Of a stretch of DNA of 64,000 nt, positions 60,608 through 64,000 are shown one piece after another. This DNA is from Catenulispora acidiphila DSM 44928 (GTDB lineage: Bacteria; Actinomycetota; Actinomycetes; Streptomycetales; Catenulisporaceae), in NCBI RefSeq assembly GCF_000024025.1, contig NC_013131.1:7254001-7318000 (forward strand), in the 5' to 3' direction. Each line of letters starts with the position of its first letter. The first letter of the stretch is position 1. Below the pieces are notes generated by a model. It searched no databases. It saw only the letters and a list, made by a program, of their open reading frames with translations, and was not told the DNA's origin. The position numbers and the translations under genes are program-made.

Positions 60608-62577
60608 GACTGCGGGACCTCCTGGATGTGGTCGGTCAGCATCAGGTTGTGGGTTCCGGTGGTCAGCTTGATGTCCTGCGAGTGCAGGGCACCGGAGGTG
60701 TCGTGCCACTGGACGGTGACGGTCTGCGGGCCCATGTTCATGCCGAGGCCGAAGCGGACCTGGAAGGAGCGGTAGCCGTCGTGGCCGCTGCCGCCGTCCA
60801 CCTGGGCCATCTGCGGCTCGCCGGGCGTGTGGACGGTGACCGTGGTCCCGTAGGCCGGGCTGCCGATACCCTCAAGACCGCTGCTCGCCTGGCCGTCGCT
60901 GGACGGGCGGTACAGGTTCAGGGTCATCTGGTCGCCGACGTCCGCGGTGTTGGCGTAGAACTCCGGAGCGCCCCACTGCCGCGCCACCGCGAAGTCCAGG
61001 TGGCCGCTGCCGGTGGTGTCCGCCAGCGCCATGCCGCGGCTCGGGGTGTCGTTGGTGAAGCCCAGCTGCTTGCTGATGTTGACGTACTTGCCCGAGGAGT
61101 TCTTGGCGAAGAACGCGAACGGCTGGTGGCCGGACACGTCGTCCCCGGGCTGGAAGTTCGGCCACATCGCCGGGTTGGCCAGCAGGTCGTCGTTCATCGT
61201 GGCCATCTCCTGCATCCACGGCCAGCGGTTGATGCTGCCGTTGATGAAGCCCAGGGCCTGCACCACGTCCTGGCTGCCGTCGTTGAGGAAGTCGCCCATC
61301 TTCACGTCCCAGGCCCAGCCGCTCCAGGCCAGGCCGTCCCCGGCCGCGCTCTGGGTGAACGGCGCCACCCCGGAGGCCAGCTTGGAGGTCATCTCAGCGT
61401 TGGACTTGGTGTCGTTCTTGAAGACGAAGTTGCTCTCCTCCAGACCCCAGGGCTGCGTGATGTCGCTGACCATGAAGTCGAAGTGGCCCTTGTCGCTCAT
61501 GTCGGCGAAGTCCACGCCCATGCCCTTGAACGAGCCGTTGCCCATCACGAAGGACTTCGGGGTGGTCGCCGTGCGGTCGCCGTAGGCCTCGGTGAACTTC
61601 AGCTGGGTCGGCGTGGAGACGTTGTAGAGCAGGTGGCCGTGGCCGAAGTCGTTGCCGTCGTACAGGTCGGGCTTGCCCGAGCCGGTCAGGTCGGCGGTTC
61701 CCAGGGCCAGCGTCCAGCCGGTGCTGTCGTGGAAGGGGATGGCGTCCTTGTCCTCGACGTACTTCGCCGAGGGGGCGTCCCCGCCGGTGGCGCTCACCCA
61801 GCGCAGGAAGTGCAGGCCGCCGCCGTTGTTGGCGCTGGACAGCGAGTTCGGCATGACCACGTTGTTCTGGCCGTGGACGTCCAGGATGCCGCTGTCCGGG
61901 AAGTAGTTCCCGATGACGATGTCCGGGTGGCCGGTGCCGGCCAGGTCCGCGACCGCGATGGCGTCGGTGTTCCACTGCGGGCCGGTGTACTTGCCGTCAG
62001 TGTCGACGCCGCTGACCAGCTCCTGCGGCTGGTAGGCCTCCGCCGAGACGGCAGTGGCTCCGGCCTTGGGCAGGAACAGGATCGGGGTGCGTCCCCAGTA
62101 GTAGACCAGCATGCCCATGCGGCCGTCACCGGTGAAGTCGCCGAGCACGCAGCCGGTCGGCGCCATGGTGTCGTCGATCGGCAGCGGCGCCGCGTTCAGC
62201 ACGAACGGCGTGAACTGGTCCGCGGCCGGGGCGGTCGGGGTGTAGGTGACGACGACGTCGTTGGTCCGAGTGTCGACCAGGCACATCCCGTCGGAGCGGC
62301 CGTGGCCGGTCACGTCGTTGATGGCCACGCTCGCGCCGACCGCCGACATCCAGGAACGGACTTTGTAGTAGGCGGGGTTCACTTGGCGGATCGTGTTCAT
62401 CTTCTGATCGTCATAGCCCGGCGGCATGGCGATCGGCATCTGTTTGAACGAATACTTCGCAGCTGTCTGCGAAGCCTCACCCGCCTCGGCCGGGTTCCCC
62501 ACCGCCACGTAGACGGTGAGGAGAGCGATGATGGCGGTGAGCGCCGGGATCAGCGTTCTCAATCTTCCACGCAGCAC
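60604..62577 (-). CDS. unbV: UnbV: secreted FG-GAP/ASPIC repeat protein (enediyne E3-type)
   Basis: The 657-residue protein starts with a signal peptide (LRGRLRTLIPALTAIIALLTVYVAV). It then has at least seven FG-GAP/VCBS calcium-type repeats (DVTGHGRSDG, DFTGDGRMGM, DLAGTGHPDI, DLTGSGKPDL, DTTGSGHLDF) of a beta-propeller and ends with an ASPIC/UnbV domain. GTG 62577 has GGAGGG upstream; a TTG at 62616 would add 13 residues. UnbV and UnbU are neighbours in most enediyne clusters. An export or outside-membrane function is likely; the reaction is unknown. Confidence 0.92.
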   Translation of the reverse strand: MLRGRLRTLIPALTAIIALLTVYVAVGNPAEAGEASQTAAKYSFKQMPIAMPPGYDDQKMNTIRQVNPAYYKVRSWMSAVGASVAINDVTGHGRSDGMCLVDTRTNDVVVTYTPTAPAADQFTPFVLNAAPLPIDDTMAPTGCVLGDFTGDGRMGMLVYYWGRTPILFLPKAGATAVSAEAYQPQELVSGVDTDGKYTGPQWNTDAIAVADLAGTGHPDIVIGNYFPDSGILDVHGQNNVVMPNSLSSANNGGGLHFLRWVSATGGDAPSAKYVEDKDAIPFHDSTGWTLALGTADLTGSGKPDLYDGNDFGHGHLLYNVSTPTQLKFTEAYGDRTATTPKSFVMGNGSFKGMGVDFADMSDKGHFDFMVSDITQPWGLEESNFVFKNDTKSNAEMTSKLASGVAPFTQSAAGDGLAWSGWAWDVKMGDFLNDGSQDVVQALGFINGSINRWPWMQEMATMNDDLLANPAMWPNFQPGDDVSGHQPFAFFAKNSSGKYVNISKQLGFTNDTPSRGMALADTTGSGHLDFAVARQWGAPEFYANTADVGDQMTLNLYRPSSDGQASSGLEGIGSPAYGTTVTVHTPGEPQMAQVDGGSGHDGYRSFQVRFGLGMNMGPQTVTVQWHDTSGALHSQDIKLTTGTHNLMLTDHIQEVPQS

Positions 62578-62778
62578 GGATGCACCCTCCAGGTCTCGGA
62601 TTCCGATACCTGACAAACATGACGGGACGTGCGGTGGGGCCGCTTCTTTAGCGTTGCCTGGAGCGATTCATCCGTTTCGCACCATCAGCGCGACACGCGG
62701 GAGATTGCACCCTTTTGGTCCACAGATGCCAGAAGCCCAGAGATGCCGGAGAGGCCGGAGGGGCCAGAGAGGCCGGAG

Positions 62779-63477
62779 CTACCCGGCGGCGGCGGGCGCG
62801 GGCTGCTCGCCGGCCTCCAAGCCGGCGGCGTCGACGATCTCGACCGAGCGGCGCATGGAGGCCCACGCGTCCTCGCTGTCGTCGCCGATGCCGACGATCA
62901 TGCTGTGCACCTGAGCCTCGAAGCACGCGTCGGCGTCGTAGGGCGCGAACAGGTACCCGCCTAGCTCCAGGGTCACGATGCCGTGCAGCGCGGTCCAGAA
63001 CAGGTGCGCCACCAGCTCCGGATCGCCTTCCTGGAACCGCCCGGCGGCCATGCACCGCCGCACCGAGGCGACCAGGATGTCCAGCACGTAGCGGCCGTGC
63101 AGCCGGTCGGCGTCGGTCAGGGAGAACCCCGCGATGTTCAGCGAGCCGAGCATGACCTGGTACAGGTCAGCGTTCTGATGCGCGTTCCAGCGGTAGACCC
63201 GGCCGTGCGCCACGACGTCGGCCACCGGATCCGCGGAATCGCCGATCGCGATCATGGACGTGTTCAGCCGGGCGAACCCCTCGTGCACGACGGCTCGCAC
63301 CAGGTCGTCCATGCTCCCGAAGTGCGTGTACACGGCCATCGTCGAGCTGCCCACCTCCTTGGCCAGGCGGCGGGTGCTCAGCCCGACAGAGCCGTCCTGC
63401 GCGAGAATTCGTGCGGCGGCTTCCAACAGGGCTTCGCGCAGATCGGACTGCGCCCGGCGAGGACTCACCCTTGACAT
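62779..63477 (-). CDS. TetR/AcrR-family regulator
   Basis: The 232-residue protein has an N-terminal TetR helix-turn-helix (ILAQDGSVGLSTRRLAKEVGSSTMAVYTHFGSMDDLVRAV) and a ligand domain with WTALHGIVTLELGGYLF, the TetR_C_13/WHG-like pattern. It lies directly upstream of unbV-unbU on the same strand, so it may be co-transcribed with them. A perfect palindrome 34 bp ahead of its start suggests autoregulation. It could sense the product or an intermediate of locus C. Confidence 0.9.
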   Translation of the reverse strand: MSRVSPRRAQSDLREALLEAAARILAQDGSVGLSTRRLAKEVGSSTMAVYTHFGSMDDLVRAVVHEGFARLNTSMIAIGDSADPVADVVAHGRVYRWNAHQNADLYQVMLGSLNIAGFSLTDADRLHGRYVLDILVASVRRCMAAGRFQEGDPELVAHLFWTALHGIVTLELGGYLFAPYDADACFEAQVHSMIVGIGDDSEDAWASMRRSVEIVDAAGLEAGEQPAPAAAG

Positions 63478-63510
63478 GCTCCATCACGAGCGCTGTTATG
63501 GGAAGAAGAA

Positions 63511-63528
63511 CACTGTTACGTAACGGTG
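63511..63528. promoter_or_regulatory. TetR-type operator with GTTACGTAAC core
   Basis: The 10-bp core 63515-63524 is a perfect palindrome, and CAC/GTG extend it to 18 bp with one mismatched pair. It lies between the TetR gene and the gene at the right edge, both on the minus strand. It is the natural autoregulatory site of the TetR protein. Confidence 0.65.
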
Positions 63529-63607
63529 ATACACCGCCGCTGGGGGCGGCGGTGCACCAGAATCCGCGGGTGTGCTGAGCGCGGTACGTGCTCAGAGCGG
63601 CGCGTGC

Positions 63608-64000
63608 TCAGAACAGCTCGCCGCCGGCCGGCTCCTCTTCGGGCAGCCATCCGAAGTCGGGTTCGCAATCGGAGTCGTCGACCGCCCGCACGCCGGCGAA
63701 CAGGTCGGCCTCGAAACCGTCGTCCAACGGCCCGGCCGTGCCGCGCAGCAGCTGGAAGTGCTCGATGCCGAATCCGCCGTCGGAGCTCGCCGCGAGCTTG
63801 AAGAACCAGCTGTCGGCGGCCATCTGGGAACGGTGCGAGCGCATGGCGGCGGTCTTGGCGTCCAGCCAGTCCCGGGCGTCGATCTGGGCGGTCACCAGGT
63901 GGTCGGGGACGCCGTACGGGATCTCGATGAGGTCCTCCGGCACGCCGTTGGCCAAGGCCTCGGCGAGCGGGGCGAAGGGGCTGTCGCCGTTGGAGCCCAG
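63608..64000 (-). CDS. PIG-L deacetylase, Mca/MshB-like (partial, cut at the right edge)
   Basis: Only the C-terminal 130 residues are in the window; the frame stays open to position 64000, so the start lies outside. PDHLVTAQIDARDWLDAKTAAMRSHRSQMAADSWFFKLA matches the C-terminal region of mycothiol S-conjugate amidase and related PIG-L deacetylases. These use zinc to cleave N-acetylglucosamine or mycothiol conjugates. Near an enediyne locus, a mycothiol-conjugate amidase could detoxify reactive intermediates, but a housekeeping copy is equally possible. The metal ligands are not in view. Confidence 0.75.
   Translation of the reverse strand: MGSNGDSPFAPLAEALANGVPEDLIEIPYGVPDHLVTAQIDARDWLDAKTAAMRSHRSQMAADSWFFKLAASSDGGFGIEHFQLLRGTAGPLDDGFEADLFAGVRAVDDSDCEPDFGWLPEEEPAGGELF

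Overview
The window is high-GC actinomycete DNA, of Streptomyces or Catenulispora type. The signs are frequent GTG starts with AGGAGG-like sites, long runs of ATGA/GTGA stop-start overlaps, many MarR/TetR/AraC/LysR regulators, and a mycothiol-amidase-like gene at the right edge. No rRNA, tRNA, CRISPR array, insertion sequence or phage gene was seen. Most of the 64 kb is specialised metabolism, with three separate biosynthetic loci and a short general-purpose stretch between the second and third.

Locus A (about 0-25.6 kb). A plus-strand set encodes an amino-acid kinase of the LysZ/ArgB family and the PAPS genes cysC-cysD-cysN, closed by a strong terminator. On the minus strand, 17.1 down to 4.5 kb is one tightly packed 12-gene operon. 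Its core is lysine N-hydroxylase, FAD amine oxidase and a cupin-MetRS fusion, the enzyme set known to make hydrazinoacetic acid (an N-N bond) in the s56-p1 and triacsin pathways. An acyl-ACP ligase, ACP, GNAT acyltransferase and acyl-CoA-dehydrogenase-like flavoenzyme follow the triacsin logic of processing the hydrazine on a carrier protein. A KASIII-like enzyme, a second carrier, a C45-type Ntn hydrolase, an esterase and an MFS exporter complete the operon. Divergently, 17.4-24.6 kb encodes a B12 glutamate mutase pair, an amino-acid-binding-protein homologue without a signal peptide, an EamA transporter, aspartate-semialdehyde dehydrogenase, aspartokinase and a clavaminate-synthase-like oxygenase. 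I infer that this arm makes a modified aspartate-family amino acid or semialdehyde to join with the hydrazine unit. A LysR regulator and a 430-bp tandem-repeat tract end the locus.

Locus B (32.5 down to 26.2 kb) looks like an unrecognised RiPP-type operon. A 32-residue peptide ending in CDVCRW is followed by a long perfect hairpin, a radical SAM/SPASM protein, a methyltransferase, a MalY/PatB-like PLP enzyme, a BBE-like flavoprotein and an aminotransferase-fold protein that contains no lysine at all. The stretch from 32.6 to 41.6 kb is ordinary: AzlCD, MarR plus NmrA-like protein, a GlxA-type regulator, membrane proteins, an MFS pump and a paralogous pair of small proteins.

Locus C (41.7-63.5 kb) is an enediyne locus. 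It has the iterative enediyne PKS with its thioesterase and flavin reductase, a TetR protein interrupted by an Asp/His/Pro repeat, a halogenase-like flavoprotein, an antiporter, an AraC regulator, an SDR, and the DUF1702, UnbU (RnfD-like) and UnbV cassette. The cassette is split, with UnbV/UnbU/DUF1702 8-11 kb from the PKS. The last gene runs off the right edge.
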